Source of the DNA: JBFXCS01 sp050181915
Lineage (GTDB): Bacteria; Actinomycetota; Thermoleophilia; Miltoncostaeales; Miltoncostaeaceae
Reading direction: 5' to 3'
Assembly (NCBI GenBank): GCA_050181915.1
Contig: JBFXCS010000001.1
Location: forward strand, 1,054,001 to 1,118,000
Length of the DNA: 64,000 bases
Part shown: positions 1 through 8,371 of the stretch, one piece after another
Layout of the letters: each line of letters begins with the position of its first letter
How positions within the stretch are numbered: the first letter of the stretch is position 1
The notes under the pieces: model-generated
Database searches by the model: none
What the model was told of the DNA's origin: nothing
The model's input: only the letters and a program-made list of their open reading frames with translations
Program-made: the position numbers and the translations under genes

Positions 1-1481
1 GGGGCGCGCGAGACGAGCGTTCGGGCGAGGGCGATGCGGCTGCGCTGGCCGCCCGAGACCTCGGCGCCGTCCTCCCCCACCTGGGTGTCCAGGCCGTCGG
101 GCAGGCCCGCCACCCAGTCGCCCAGGCCGGCCCGCCGCAGGGCGTCGAGCACCTCCCCGTCCTCCGCCCCGGTGCGCCCGATGCGGACGTTGTCGCGGAT
201 GCTCGCCGCGAACAGGTGGGCGTCCTGGTCGCACAGGCGCACCGCGCGGCGCAGGTCGTCCTGGGCGTAGCGGGACAGGTCGCGGCCGTCCAGCAGGGCG
301 CGGCCGCCGTCGAGGTCGCGGAAGCGCGCCAGGACGCTCGCGACGGTGCTCTTGCCGGCGCCGCTGCGGCCGACCACGGCCGCGCGGCGGCCGGGGTCGA
401 GGCGCAGGTCGACGCCGTCGAGCACCCACGGCCCGTCCTCCGACCAGCGCAGGCGCGCGCCCTCCAGCGCCAGGGCCGGCCGGGCGGGGACCGGCAGGGG
501 CTCGGCCGGGTCGGCGACCGGCGGGCGGCGCCGGGAGACCTCCTCCAGGCGCCCCGCCGCGGTCGCCATCGCCCGCAGGCGCTGGGCGGCGGCGGGCAGC
601 GGGGCGAGCGCCTCCACCGAGGCCAGCGCCAGCAGGGCCAGCGCCGCCAGCAGCACCCCGTCGAGGCGGCCGTCGGCGACGGCGGGGATGCCCACCCACA
701 GCACGGCGGCGGCCGCCAGGCCCGCCAGGGCGGCGAGGGCGCCGGTGGTCGTCGCCCCCGCGGCCGCGTCGGCGCGGGCCGTGCGCGCCAGGTCGGCGTC
801 GAGCGCGCGCACGCGGTCCACCCGCTCGTCCTCCAGCCCGTACGCCGCCAGGTCCGGCGCGAGGCGCACGTCCTCGACGATCTCGGCGGTCAGGGCGGCG
901 CGGGCCCCCGCCTGGCGGCGCGCCGCCCGGCGTCCCGACGTCGCCGCCGCCGCCGTCAGCGCGACCGCCGACCCCAGCAGCACCACGGCCAGGACGAGCC
1001 CGGCCTGCGGCAGGATCGCCCACGCCACCCCCGAGGCCCCGGCGCACACGACGACCGCGACGACGGGCGGGCCCAGCACGCGCACGAACAGGTCCTGCAT
1101 CGCGTCGACATCGGCCACCAGGCGACTCAGCAGATCACCGGGACGCATCGCGGGGATGCCCCCGGGCACCAGCGGCACCAGCCGCTCGTAGAGCCGCCGC
1201 CTCATGCCGGCCAGCACGCGCAGCGCCACGTCGTGGGAGGAGAGGCGCTCCACGTAGCGGAACAGCGCGCGCCCGATGGCGCACGCCCGCACCGCCACGA
1301 TGGCGACGGTCAGGGTGAGGATCGGCGGCCCCTGGGCCGCCCGGCTGATCAGGTAGCCCGAGGTCGCCAGCAGGGCGATCGCCGAGCCCACCGCCAGCAC
1401 CCCGGCGACCAGCGCCAGCGCCAGGCGCCCCCGGCCGGGGGCCGCCAGGCGGGCGGCGCGGGCGAGCGCGCCGGCGCTCAC
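1..1481 (-). CDS. cydC: CydC, ABC transporter half of the CydDC cytochrome bd assembly exporter (partial)
   Basis: This is the second half-transporter of the CydDC heterodimer, which exports reductant (cysteine/glutathione) and is needed to assemble cytochrome bd. The C-terminal end is cut off by the window start. The visible 493 residues comprise a membrane domain (roughly residues 1-320) followed by an ABC ATPase with Walker A GRSGAGKST and a signature VSGGQRSRIALAR. The GTG start overlaps the cydD stop by 4 bases (GTGA), so the two are translationally coupled. It is the last gene of a cydA-cydB-cydD-cydC run on the minus strand. Identity rests on context plus domain order; sequence alone would only say ABC exporter. 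Confidence 0.9.
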   Translation of the reverse strand, partial: MSAGALARAARLAAPGRGRLALALVAGVLAVGSAIALLATSGYLISRAAQGPPILTLTVAIVAVRACAIGRALFRYVERLSSHDVALRVLAGMRRRLYERLVPLVPGGIPAMRPGDLLSRLVADVDAMQDLFVRVLGPPVVAVVVCAGASGVAWAILPQAGLVLAVVLLGSAVALTAAAATSGRRAARRQAGARAALTAEIVEDVRLAPDLAAYGLEDERVDRVRALDADLARTARADAAAGATTTGALAALAGLAAAAVLWVGIPAVADGRLDGVLLAALALLALASVEALAPLPAAAQRLRAMATAAGRLEEVSRRRPPVADPAEPLPVPARPALALEGARLRWSEDGPWVLDGVDLRLDPGRRAAVVGRSGAGKSTVASVLARFRDLDGGRALLDGRDLSRYAQDDLRRAVRLCDQDAHLFAASIRDNVRIGRTGAEDGEVLDALRRAGLGDWVAGLPDGLDTQVGEDGAEVSGGQRSRIALARTLVSRA

Positions 1482-3220
1482 GCCGCCGCCCCCGCCGTCG
1501 CGGCGGCGAGCTGCGCCCCGAACGCCCCGTGCAGGCCGCCCAGCATCTCGGGCGGGCCGACCTCGACGACGCGCCCGCCCTCCAGCACCACCACCCGGTC
1601 GGCGCGCCGCGCCAGGTCGAGGCGGTGGACGGCCATCACCGCCGTGCGGCCCCGGCACAGGCGCTCGATCGCCTCCGCCACCTCGGCGGCCGTGGCCGGG
1701 TCGAGGGCGGCGGTGGGCTCGTCGAGCAGCACCAGCGGGGCGTCGCGCAGGAAGGCCCTCGCCAGCGCCACCCGCTGCGCCTCGCCGGCCGACAGGGCGC
1801 GGCCCCCCTCCCCCACGGCGGTGTCGATTCCCCGCGGCAGCGACGCCACCAGCCGGCCGGCGCCCGCCGCGGCGAGCGCCTCCCGCACGCGGGCGTCGGA
1901 CGCGCCCCGGTCGGCCATGCGGACGTTGTCGGCGACCGTGCCCGCGACCAGGCCCGGCCGCTGCGGCACCCAGGCGACGCGGCGCCGCCACGCCTGCGGG
2001 TCGCCGTCGCGCAGGTCGACGCCGCCCACGGTGACCCGGCCGCCCTCCGGGTCGGCCAGCCGCATCAGCAGCGCCAGCAGCGTGCTCTTGCCCGCCCCGC
2101 TCGGCCCCACCAGGGCGACGCGCTCCCCGGGCGCGACGCCCAGGTCGACGCCCTCCAGCACCGGCACGTCGCGCGCCGGGTAGCGGAAGCGCACGCCCTC
2201 CAGCCGCAGCGGCGCCCAGGCCGGGTCGGGCAGCGCCACCGGGTCGGCGGCGCGCTCCAGCAGGGCCGGCCGGTCGAGCACCTCGTGCACCCGCTCCGCG
2301 GCCGCCATGCCGTCGGCGCTGGCGTGGAACTGTCCTCCGAGCTGGCGCAGGGGGGCGTACAGCTCGGGCGCCAGGATCAGCACCGCCAGGCCGGCCTGCA
2401 GCTCCATCCCCCCGCCCGCCAGGCGGATGCCGACGGCCACGGCGACGAGCGCCACGCCGAGCGCGGCCGCCAGCTCGAGGATCAGCGCCGACAGGAAGGC
2501 GACACGCAGGGTCGACATCGTCTCGCGGCGGAAGCGGTCGCCGGTGCTCTCCAGGGCCTGCGACTGGGCCTCGGCCCTGCCGTGGGCGCGCAGCGCGGGC
2601 AGCCCCCGCACCACGTCGAGGAAGCGCCCGCTCAGCGCCTGGAGCGCGTCGAGGCGGGAGCGGGCCGACACCTGCGCCGCCTTCCCGACCAGGATCATGA
2701 ACACCGGGATGACGGGCAGCGTGACCGCCATGATCACCGCCGAGGTGCCGTCGAGCGGCATCACGACCGCCAGCACGGCGAGCGGGACGATCGCCGACAG
2801 GAAGACCTGGGGCACGTAGCGGCCGAAGTAGGCGTCGAGGGCGTCGATGCCGTTGACGGCGGCCGCGGCGAGCTCGCCGCTGCGCGATCCCGGCGGGGCG
2901 GCCGGCCGGGCGCCCAGCACGTGGCGCACCAGCCCGACGCGCATCGCCGATATCGCCCGCGAGGCCCCCAGGTGCCCCGCCAGCTCGTAGCCCCAGGCGA
3001 GCGCCCCGCGGAGGGCCGAGACCGCCGCCAGGGCGACGAGGGGGACGCGGACGTCGCCGAGGGACTGCCCCTCGATGAACACGCCGGCCACGACCCGGGC
3101 CAGCAGCAGCGCCTGGGCGACGACCGTGGCGGCGGTCGCCCCCCCGAGAGCGACCGCCGCCACGAGGTGCCACCGCGCGGCGCGGCTGTCGCACAGCAGC
3201 CGGCGGTGGAGGGCGTGCAT
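1478..3220 (-). CDS. cydD: CydD, ABC transporter half of CydDC
   Basis: This 580-residue protein is the first half of the CydDC exporter, located in the cytoplasmic membrane. An N-terminal six-helix membrane domain (about 1-310) precedes an ATPase with Walker A GPSGAGKST, signature LSAGEAQRVALARAF and Walker B LVLLDEPTAALD. The signature has LSAGE in place of LSGGQ, which is common in CydD. It starts 3 bases after the cydB stop and overlaps cydC. Gene order (A, B, D, C) matches the actinobacterial cyd operon, which supports the assignment over a generic lipid exporter. Confidence 0.92.
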   Translation of the reverse strand: MHALHRRLLCDSRAARWHLVAAVALGGATAATVVAQALLLARVVAGVFIEGQSLGDVRVPLVALAAVSALRGALAWGYELAGHLGASRAISAMRVGLVRHVLGARPAAPPGSRSGELAAAAVNGIDALDAYFGRYVPQVFLSAIVPLAVLAVVMPLDGTSAVIMAVTLPVIPVFMILVGKAAQVSARSRLDALQALSGRFLDVVRGLPALRAHGRAEAQSQALESTGDRFRRETMSTLRVAFLSALILELAAALGVALVAVAVGIRLAGGGMELQAGLAVLILAPELYAPLRQLGGQFHASADGMAAAERVHEVLDRPALLERAADPVALPDPAWAPLRLEGVRFRYPARDVPVLEGVDLGVAPGERVALVGPSGAGKSTLLALLMRLADPEGGRVTVGGVDLRDGDPQAWRRRVAWVPQRPGLVAGTVADNVRMADRGASDARVREALAAAGAGRLVASLPRGIDTAVGEGGRALSAGEAQRVALARAFLRDAPLVLLDEPTAALDPATAAEVAEAIERLCRGRTAVMAVHRLDLARRADRVVVLEGGRVVEVGPPEMLGGLHGAFGAQLAAATAGAAA

Positions 3221-3223
3221 CGG

Positions 3224-4297
3224 CTACTCCTGCGGGGCGCCGCCCTCGCGGCGCGGCAGGATGTCGAGCGGCGTCCTCACGCCCTCGGGGACGTCGCCCC
3301 CGATGCGGTGGCGGAACACCCAGTAGGTCCACGCCTGGTACAGCAGCACGACCGGGGTGAGCACGACCGCCACCACCGTCATCACCGTCAGGGTGTAGCT
3401 CGTGGACGCAGCCTCGGCGATCGACAGCGCGAGCGACGGGTCGCCGGACGAGTTGATCACGTTGGGCCACAGGCTGGCGAAGATCACGACCACCAGGGCC
3501 AGCACCACCACCGAGGTCGCGACGAAGGCGTAGCCCTCGCGACGCGCCCGCAGCAGCGCCGGGGCGGCGAGGGCGGCGAGGGCCGCCACGACGGCGGCCG
3601 CCAGGGCGAGCGGCGCCAGGTCGTCATCGGACGCCGAGCGCGCCAGCGTCCAGGCGAGGAACCCGGCGCCCGCCACCACCAGGGCCGCCGACAGCGGCAC
3701 CGCGGCCGCGCGGGCCCGCGCCAGCAGGTCGCCCCGGGTGCGCAGGGTCAGGAAGATCGCGCCGTGGGCGGCGCACAGCAGCAGCGTCGCCGCCCCGCCG
3801 AGCAGGGCGTACGGGTTGAGCAGGTCCCAGAAGCCCCCCGCGTACTCGCCGTCGGGGTCGAGGGCCACGCCGCGCACCAGGTTGGCGAACGCCACCCCCC
3901 ACAGCAGGGCGGGCACCACGCTACCCACCACGAGCGCCGTGTCCCAGGTGAGACGCCAGCGCGGCGCGTCGTGCTTGCCGCGGAACTCGAACGCCACCCC
4001 GCGGACGATCAGGGCCAGCAGGATCAGGAGCAGCGGGATGTAGAAGCCGGAGAACAGCGTCGCGTACCACTCGGGGAACGCGGCGAAGGTGGCGCCGCCC
4101 GCGGTGAGCAGCCACACCTCGTTGCCGTCCCAGACCGGCCCGATCGTGTTGATCAGGGTGCGCCGGTCGGCGTCGCCGCGACCCACGAACGGAAGCAGCA
4201 TGCCGACGCCGAAGTCGAAGCCCTCCAGCAGGAGGTAGCCGGCCCACAGGACCGCGATGAGGACGAACCAGAGGGTCTCGAGTGCGGAGGGGTCCAT
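3224..4297 (-). CDS. cydB: Cytochrome bd ubiquinol/menaquinol oxidase subunit II
   Basis: CydB is the membrane scaffold subunit of cytochrome bd, the high-affinity terminal quinol oxidase. The protein is 357 residues of almost continuous hydrophobic helices. The N-terminal LLEGFDFGVGML is the family hallmark, and a later W-DGNEVWL segment is also conserved. A GGGGAG ribosome-binding site lies just before the ATG. It sits 12 bases downstream of cydA and 3 bases upstream of cydD, in one operon. Expression of such operons is usually tied to low oxygen; no regulator site is recognisable here. Confidence 0.96.
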   Translation of the reverse strand: MDPSALETLWFVLIAVLWAGYLLLEGFDFGVGMLLPFVGRGDADRRTLINTIGPVWDGNEVWLLTAGGATFAAFPEWYATLFSGFYIPLLLILLALIVRGVAFEFRGKHDAPRWRLTWDTALVVGSVVPALLWGVAFANLVRGVALDPDGEYAGGFWDLLNPYALLGGAATLLLCAAHGAIFLTLRTRGDLLARARAAAVPLSAALVVAGAGFLAWTLARSASDDDLAPLALAAAVVAALAALAAPALLRARREGYAFVATSVVVLALVVVIFASLWPNVINSSGDPSLALSIAEAASTSYTLTVMTVVAVVLTPVVLLYQAWTYWVFRHRIGGDVPEGVRTPLDILPRREGGAPQE

Positions 4298-4309
4298 GGT
4301 CTCCCCGGG

Positions 4310-5698
4310 TCAGTAGGCGAGATCGGCGGGGGCGTCGGCCGCGGGCGGGGGCGCGTCGGGCTCGGTGCCCTTGCGCATCTCCCTCACGGCGATCCAGCCG
4401 GCGACGCCGGCGAGCACCCCGTAGAGCAGGGCGAAGGCGATCAGGCTGGCGGCCACGGTGCCGGCGCCGACCGTCGGCGAGACGGCGTCGGCGGTGTGCA
4501 GCAGCCCCTGCACGACCCAGGGCTGGCGGCCCATCTCGGTGAAGATCCAGCCGGTGGCGTTCGCGACGAAGGGCAGCGCCATCGCCCAGGGCGCCACGCG
4601 CAGGAAGCGCCGCGACACCGTCAGCTTCCCGCGCCGGTGCAGCAGCAGCCCCAGGCCGGTGAAGAGGATCATCAGCACCCCGGAGCCGACCATGAGGCGG
4701 AACGACCAGTAGGTGACGCCGATCACCGGCCGGTAGTCGCCCGGCCCGTAGCGGTCCTCGTACTCGGCCTGCAGGTCGTTGATGCCCTCGACCCGCCCGT
4801 CGAAGCGGTTGGTGGACAGGAACGACAGGACGTTCGGGATCTCGATGTTGTGGGTGAGCCGCTCGGGGGTCGCCTCGAACGGGGCCACCGCGAGCAGCGA
4901 GAACGGCGCGCCCTCCTGGGTGTCGTAGAGCGCCTCGGCGGCGGCCATCTTCATGGGCTGCTGCTCGGTCATGAGCTGCGCCTGGAAGTGGCCGACGGTG
5001 GCGGTGGAGACCGTCGCGACGAACGTGACGGCCAGGGCGAGCACCGCCGAGCGGCGGAAGCCGTCCTCGTCGTGGCGGCGCAGCAGGTGGTACGCCGAGA
5101 TGCCCAGGATCACCATGCCGCCGGTCGCCAGGGCTCCCAGGATGGTGTGGAAGAAGGCGTAGACCGCCGTCGAGTTGGTGAGCAGCGCCCAGATGCTGGT
5201 CATCTCGGCGCGGCCGGACTCGGCGATCTCGTAGCCGACCGGGTGCTGCATCCACGAGTTCGCGGCGAGGATGAAGTAGGCCGACATCATCGACCCGATC
5301 GCCACCAGCCAGATGGTGGCCAGGTGGACCCGGGCGGGCAGGCGCCCGCGGCCGAAGATCCACAGCCCGATGAAGGTCGACTCGAGGAAGAAGGCGGCCA
5401 GCGCCTCCATCGCGAGCGGCGCGCCGAAGACGTCGCCGACGTAGCGCGAGTACTCGCTCCAGTTCATGCCGAACTGGAACTCCTGCACGATGCCGGTGAC
5501 GACGCCGACCGCGAAGCTGAGCAGCATCAGCTTCCCCCAGAAGCGGGTCATGCGGTCGTACACCGGCTTGCCCGTGCGGTGGTGGGCCGTCTGCAGCACC
5601 GCCACGAAGGCCGCGAGCCCGATGCTCAGCGGCACGAAGATGAAGTGGTAGACCGTGGTGACGCCGAACTGGAGGCGGGCGAGCTCGAGTGCCGTCAT
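4310..5698 (-). CDS. cydA: Cytochrome bd quinol oxidase subunit I
   Basis: CydA carries the three hemes and the quinol site of cytochrome bd. The N-terminus MTALELARLQFGVTTVYHF matches the family start, with the heme-ligand histidine at about residue 18. The conserved GRQPW segment near the quinol loop is present (EMGRQPWVV). I chose the ATG at 5698, giving 461 residues; an in-frame ATG 12 codons upstream (5734) is possible but would add an arginine-rich tail not seen in the family. First gene of the cydABDC operon. Its promoter must lie in the 5699-5984 interval, which also contains a MITE-like insertion. Confidence 0.94.
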   Translation of the reverse strand: MTALELARLQFGVTTVYHFIFVPLSIGLAAFVAVLQTAHHRTGKPVYDRMTRFWGKLMLLSFAVGVVTGIVQEFQFGMNWSEYSRYVGDVFGAPLAMEALAAFFLESTFIGLWIFGRGRLPARVHLATIWLVAIGSMMSAYFILAANSWMQHPVGYEIAESGRAEMTSIWALLTNSTAVYAFFHTILGALATGGMVILGISAYHLLRRHDEDGFRRSAVLALAVTFVATVSTATVGHFQAQLMTEQQPMKMAAAEALYDTQEGAPFSLLAVAPFEATPERLTHNIEIPNVLSFLSTNRFDGRVEGINDLQAEYEDRYGPGDYRPVIGVTYWSFRLMVGSGVLMILFTGLGLLLHRRGKLTVSRRFLRVAPWAMALPFVANATGWIFTEMGRQPWVVQGLLHTADAVSPTVGAGTVAASLIAFALLYGVLAGVAGWIAVREMRKGTEPDAPPPAADAPADLAY

Positions 5699-5810
5699 GC
5701 CGGGCAGCCTCGCCGGGCGGTCCCGGCGCTCCATCGGGGCGGCCCGCGGGCGCGCTGCGGGTTTCCACGGAGCGCCGTCGCGGGCGACCCGCCGCCGGCG
5801 GGCGCGATGG

Positions 5811-5975
5811 CTAGTGTCCTGAGTCGTAAGTTCGTACGCAGTTCCCGAGCGAATCGCAAGGGAGGCAAGGACGCAGATCTTCCCCGATATCGCGAATATC
5901 GGGGAAGTCGAGGACGCCGCATCGCGCCGCGATGCAGCCGGGAACTGCCACGCAATTTGCGACTCGGGACACTAG
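5811..5975. mobile_element. MITE-like element with terminal inverted repeats at a CTAG site
   Basis: The two ends form an imperfect inverted repeat of about 38 bases: the left end begins CTAGTGTCCTGAGTCG and the right end, read in reverse, begins CTAGTGTCCCGAGTCGC. The centre contains a perfect 12-base-arm hairpin, CTTCCCCGATAT with loop CGCGA, near 5879-5907. Base composition is visibly lower in GC than the flanking genes. If the TA in each CTAG is a target duplication, the element proper is 5814-5972 (159 bases). IS630 elements are known to insert at CTAG and duplicate TA, so a non-autonomous IS630/Tc1-like relative is the best guess. It has no coding capacity. Confidence 0.65.
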
Positions 5976-5984
5976 TGTCCGTCC

Positions 5985-7142
5985 ATGACGAACGCCGTGA
6001 CGAGCCCGTGGCGGCCGGAGCACCTGGCGCGCCTCTCCGACCGGCCGGGCGACGCGCCGCCGGTCATCCGTCCCGGCGACCTCGTCCGGATGAGCGCCGA
6101 TCACGACGTCTGGGACATCGGCCCGGTGCGCACGCCCGCGGGCGCCCTCGCCGAGGCCGGGGGCGCCGGCCTGTGGCTCGCGCTCTCGGCTCCCGCGCGC
6201 GGCGATCCGGCAGACCGGCACGACATCGCCCGCCTGCGGCTGTTCGCGCGGCGCGGCGGGGGGTGGGACGACCTGGGGCCGCTGTTCCCGGAGGGCGCGG
6301 CCCGCGGATCGCGCGAGTGGGCCGGCTCGGCGACGCTCGACGGCGATCGCCTGGAGGTGCTCTACACGGCCGCGGGCGGGCGCGACCCCGGCGCCCCCCA
6401 CTACGACCAGCGGATCGTGGCGACGACGGCGCGCCTGTCGCGGCGGGGCGACGCGATCGCATGGGGCGACTGGACGCCCCACCGCGAGGTGCTCGCCGCC
6501 GACGGGCGCATCTACGCGCCCACCGACGGGCCCGGGGGCGAGCCCGGCTTCATCAGGGCCTTCCGCGACCCGTTCCCCGTCCGCGACCCCGCCGACGGGG
6601 CCGACTGGGTGCTGTTCGCCGGGTCCCTGGCCGGGGCGCGCAGCCGCTTCGACGGCGCGGTCGGCCTGGCGCGGGCCGACGGGGACGGCGGCTACCGCCT
6701 GGCGCCGCCGCTGATCGCGGCGGACGGCGTCAACACCGAGCTCGAGCGTCCCCACCTGGTCGTGCACGGCGGGCGCTACCACCTCCTCTTCTCCACCCAG
6801 GCCCGCACCTTCGCCCCGGGCCTGGACGCCCCGACCGGCCTCTACGGCTTCGTGGCGCCGGCGCTGCGGGGCCCCTACCGGCCCATCAACGGCAGCGGCC
6901 TGGTGCTGCGCAACCCGCCGGGCGAGCCCTCCCAGGCCTACTCGTGGATGGTGCTGCCCGACCTGCGGGTGGTGGCGTTCGTCGACGCCTACGACCTGGG
7001 CGGACGGAGCGCCGAGGAGCTCGCCGCCGCCGGGCCGCAGGAGGCCCGCCGCCACTTCGGGGGCACGATCGCGCCGCTCCAGCGCATCCGGCTCGACGGC
7101 GACCGCGCGGGCCTCGCGACCGCCGGGACGGTGGCGCGGTGA
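5985..7142 (+). CDS. Glycoside hydrolase family 68 protein (levansucrase / beta-fructofuranosidase-like)
   Basis: GH68 enzymes cleave sucrose and either transfer fructosyl units (levan, inulin) or hydrolyse it. The three catalytic signatures can be seen in order: VWDIGPV (nucleophile D44), the EWAGSATL strand at 111-118, FRDPF (transition-state stabiliser D195) and ELERPH (acid/base E254). YSWMVLPDL near residue 310 is a further family motif. At 385 residues it is short, and no signal peptide is seen, unlike most secreted levansucrases. The ATG begins 9 bases from the MITE edge and has no clear ribosome-binding site. It overlaps the next gene by 4 bases. Product specificity cannot be read from sequence. 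Confidence 0.82.
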   Translation: MTNAVTSPWRPEHLARLSDRPGDAPPVIRPGDLVRMSADHDVWDIGPVRTPAGALAEAGGAGLWLALSAPARGDPADRHDIARLRLFARRGGGWDDLGPLFPEGAARGSREWAGSATLDGDRLEVLYTAAGGRDPGAPHYDQRIVATTARLSRRGDAIAWGDWTPHREVLAADGRIYAPTDGPGGEPGFIRAFRDPFPVRDPADGADWVLFAGSLAGARSRFDGAVGLARADGDGGYRLAPPLIAADGVNTELERPHLVVHGGRYHLLFSTQARTFAPGLDAPTGLYGFVAPALRGPYRPINGSGLVLRNPPGEPSQAYSWMVLPDLRVVAFVDAYDLGGRSAEELAAAGPQEARRHFGGTIAPLQRIRLDGDRAGLATAGTVAR

Positions 7143-8371
7143 CGGCCGAGCTGGAGGTGGTGGTGCGGGGCGGCCATCCGGACTTCCTCGACCTGCCCTG
7201 GACGGACCCGCTCGGGCAATGGCGCTCGGAGCGCCTGGTGCGCATGGCCCGCGGCGTCTCGCGCCACGTCGTCCGCTTCGTGGCCTACGAGGACCGCGTC
7301 TATGCGGTCAAGGAGACCGACGCGGCCGCGGCGCTGCGCGAGTACCGCATGCTGCTCGCCCTCCGCGACGAGAACCTGCCGTCGGTGGAGCCGGTCGGCC
7401 TGGTGCGCCGGCGCGACCCGGACGGCCACGCGCAGGGCGGCGCCTGCCTGATCACCCGCTACCTCGACTACGCCCTCCCCTACCACTACCTGCTGGCGCG
7501 GCGCGGCCGTCCCGGCCTGCTCGACCGCCTGCTCGACGCGGGCGTCCTGCTGATGGCGCGCCTGCACCTGGAGGGCTTCTACTGGGGCGACTTCTCCCTC
7601 TCGAACGCCCTCTTCCGGCGCGACGCGGGGGCGTTCGGCGCATACCTGGTCGATGCCGAGACCGCCGAGCGACAGCCGTCGCTGGGGGACGGCCTGCGCA
7701 CCGGCGACGTCGACGTGGCGGTGGAGAACATCACGGGCGGCCTGCTCGACCTGCAGGCGGCGGGGCGGATCGACGAGGGCCTCGACGCGATCGCCCTGGC
7801 GGCGAGCTTCGGCGAGCGCTACCGCGCCCTGTGGCGGGAGCTGACCAGCGAGGACGAGGTCGGCGCCGACGAGCAGTGGCGCGTCGCCCGGCGGATGGAG
7901 CGGCTGCACGACCTGGGCTTCGACGTCCAGGAGCTGGCGCTGGTGCGCTCGGCCGACGGCCAGCGCCTGCGCATCCGTCCCACCCTGGTGGAGGAGGGGC
8001 ACCACTCGCGGCGCCTCGCCGCGCGCACCGGCCTGCGGGTGCAGGAGAACCAGGCGCGGCGCCTGCTGAACGACATCGCGGCCTTCCGCGCCTGGCTCGA
8101 GCAGGGCGAGGGCGCGCCGATACCGGAGGCGGTGGCCGACTACCGCTGGCTGCGCGAGATCTACGAGCCGGCCATCGCACGGGTGCCCGACGCGCTGCGC
8201 TCACGGCGCGAGCCGCCGGAGCTGTTCCACGAGATGCTGCGCCACCGCGACGCCCTCTCCGACCGGGCCGGGCGGCAGGTCGGCAACGAGGCGGCCATGG
8301 ACTCGTACGTCGACTCGGTGCTGCCGGGCCTGCCGGAGGAGCGCCTCCTGCGGGAGGACGGAGAGGCCTAG
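7139..8371 (+). CDS. DUF4032 domain protein with a kinase-like N-terminal lobe
   Basis: Predicted cytoplasmic protein of 410 residues. The N-terminal half resembles small lipopolysaccharide-kinase/RIO-type folds: VYAVKETD supplies a lysine, and LHLEGFYWGDFSLSNALF followed by YLVDAETAE resembles the catalytic and metal-binding loops. The C-terminal half matches the uncharacterised DUF4032 type found in actinobacteria. The GTG start overlaps the GH68 stop (GTGA), implying co-translation and a shared role, perhaps in sugar or envelope metabolism. Its TAG stop shares a CTAG with the stop of the convergent ABC ATPase gene. Substrate unknown. Confidence 0.75.
   Translation: MTAELEVVVRGGHPDFLDLPWTDPLGQWRSERLVRMARGVSRHVVRFVAYEDRVYAVKETDAAAALREYRMLLALRDENLPSVEPVGLVRRRDPDGHAQGGACLITRYLDYALPYHYLLARRGRPGLLDRLLDAGVLLMARLHLEGFYWGDFSLSNALFRRDAGAFGAYLVDAETAERQPSLGDGLRTGDVDVAVENITGGLLDLQAAGRIDEGLDAIALAASFGERYRALWRELTSEDEVGADEQWRVARRMERLHDLGFDVQELALVRSADGQRLRIRPTLVEEGHHSRRLAARTGLRVQENQARRLLNDIAAFRAWLEQGEGAPIPEAVADYRWLREIYEPAIARVPDALRSRREPPELFHEMLRHRDALSDRAGRQVGNEAAMDSYVDSVLPGLPEERLLREDGEA

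Noticed and set aside
1529..8371. A plus-strand open frame of over 2,000 codons
   Set aside because: It runs antisense through cydD, cydB and cydA and the composition (runs of R, G, A, H, Q) is that of a GC-rich shadow; only its last 410 codons, in the DUF4032 gene, are real.
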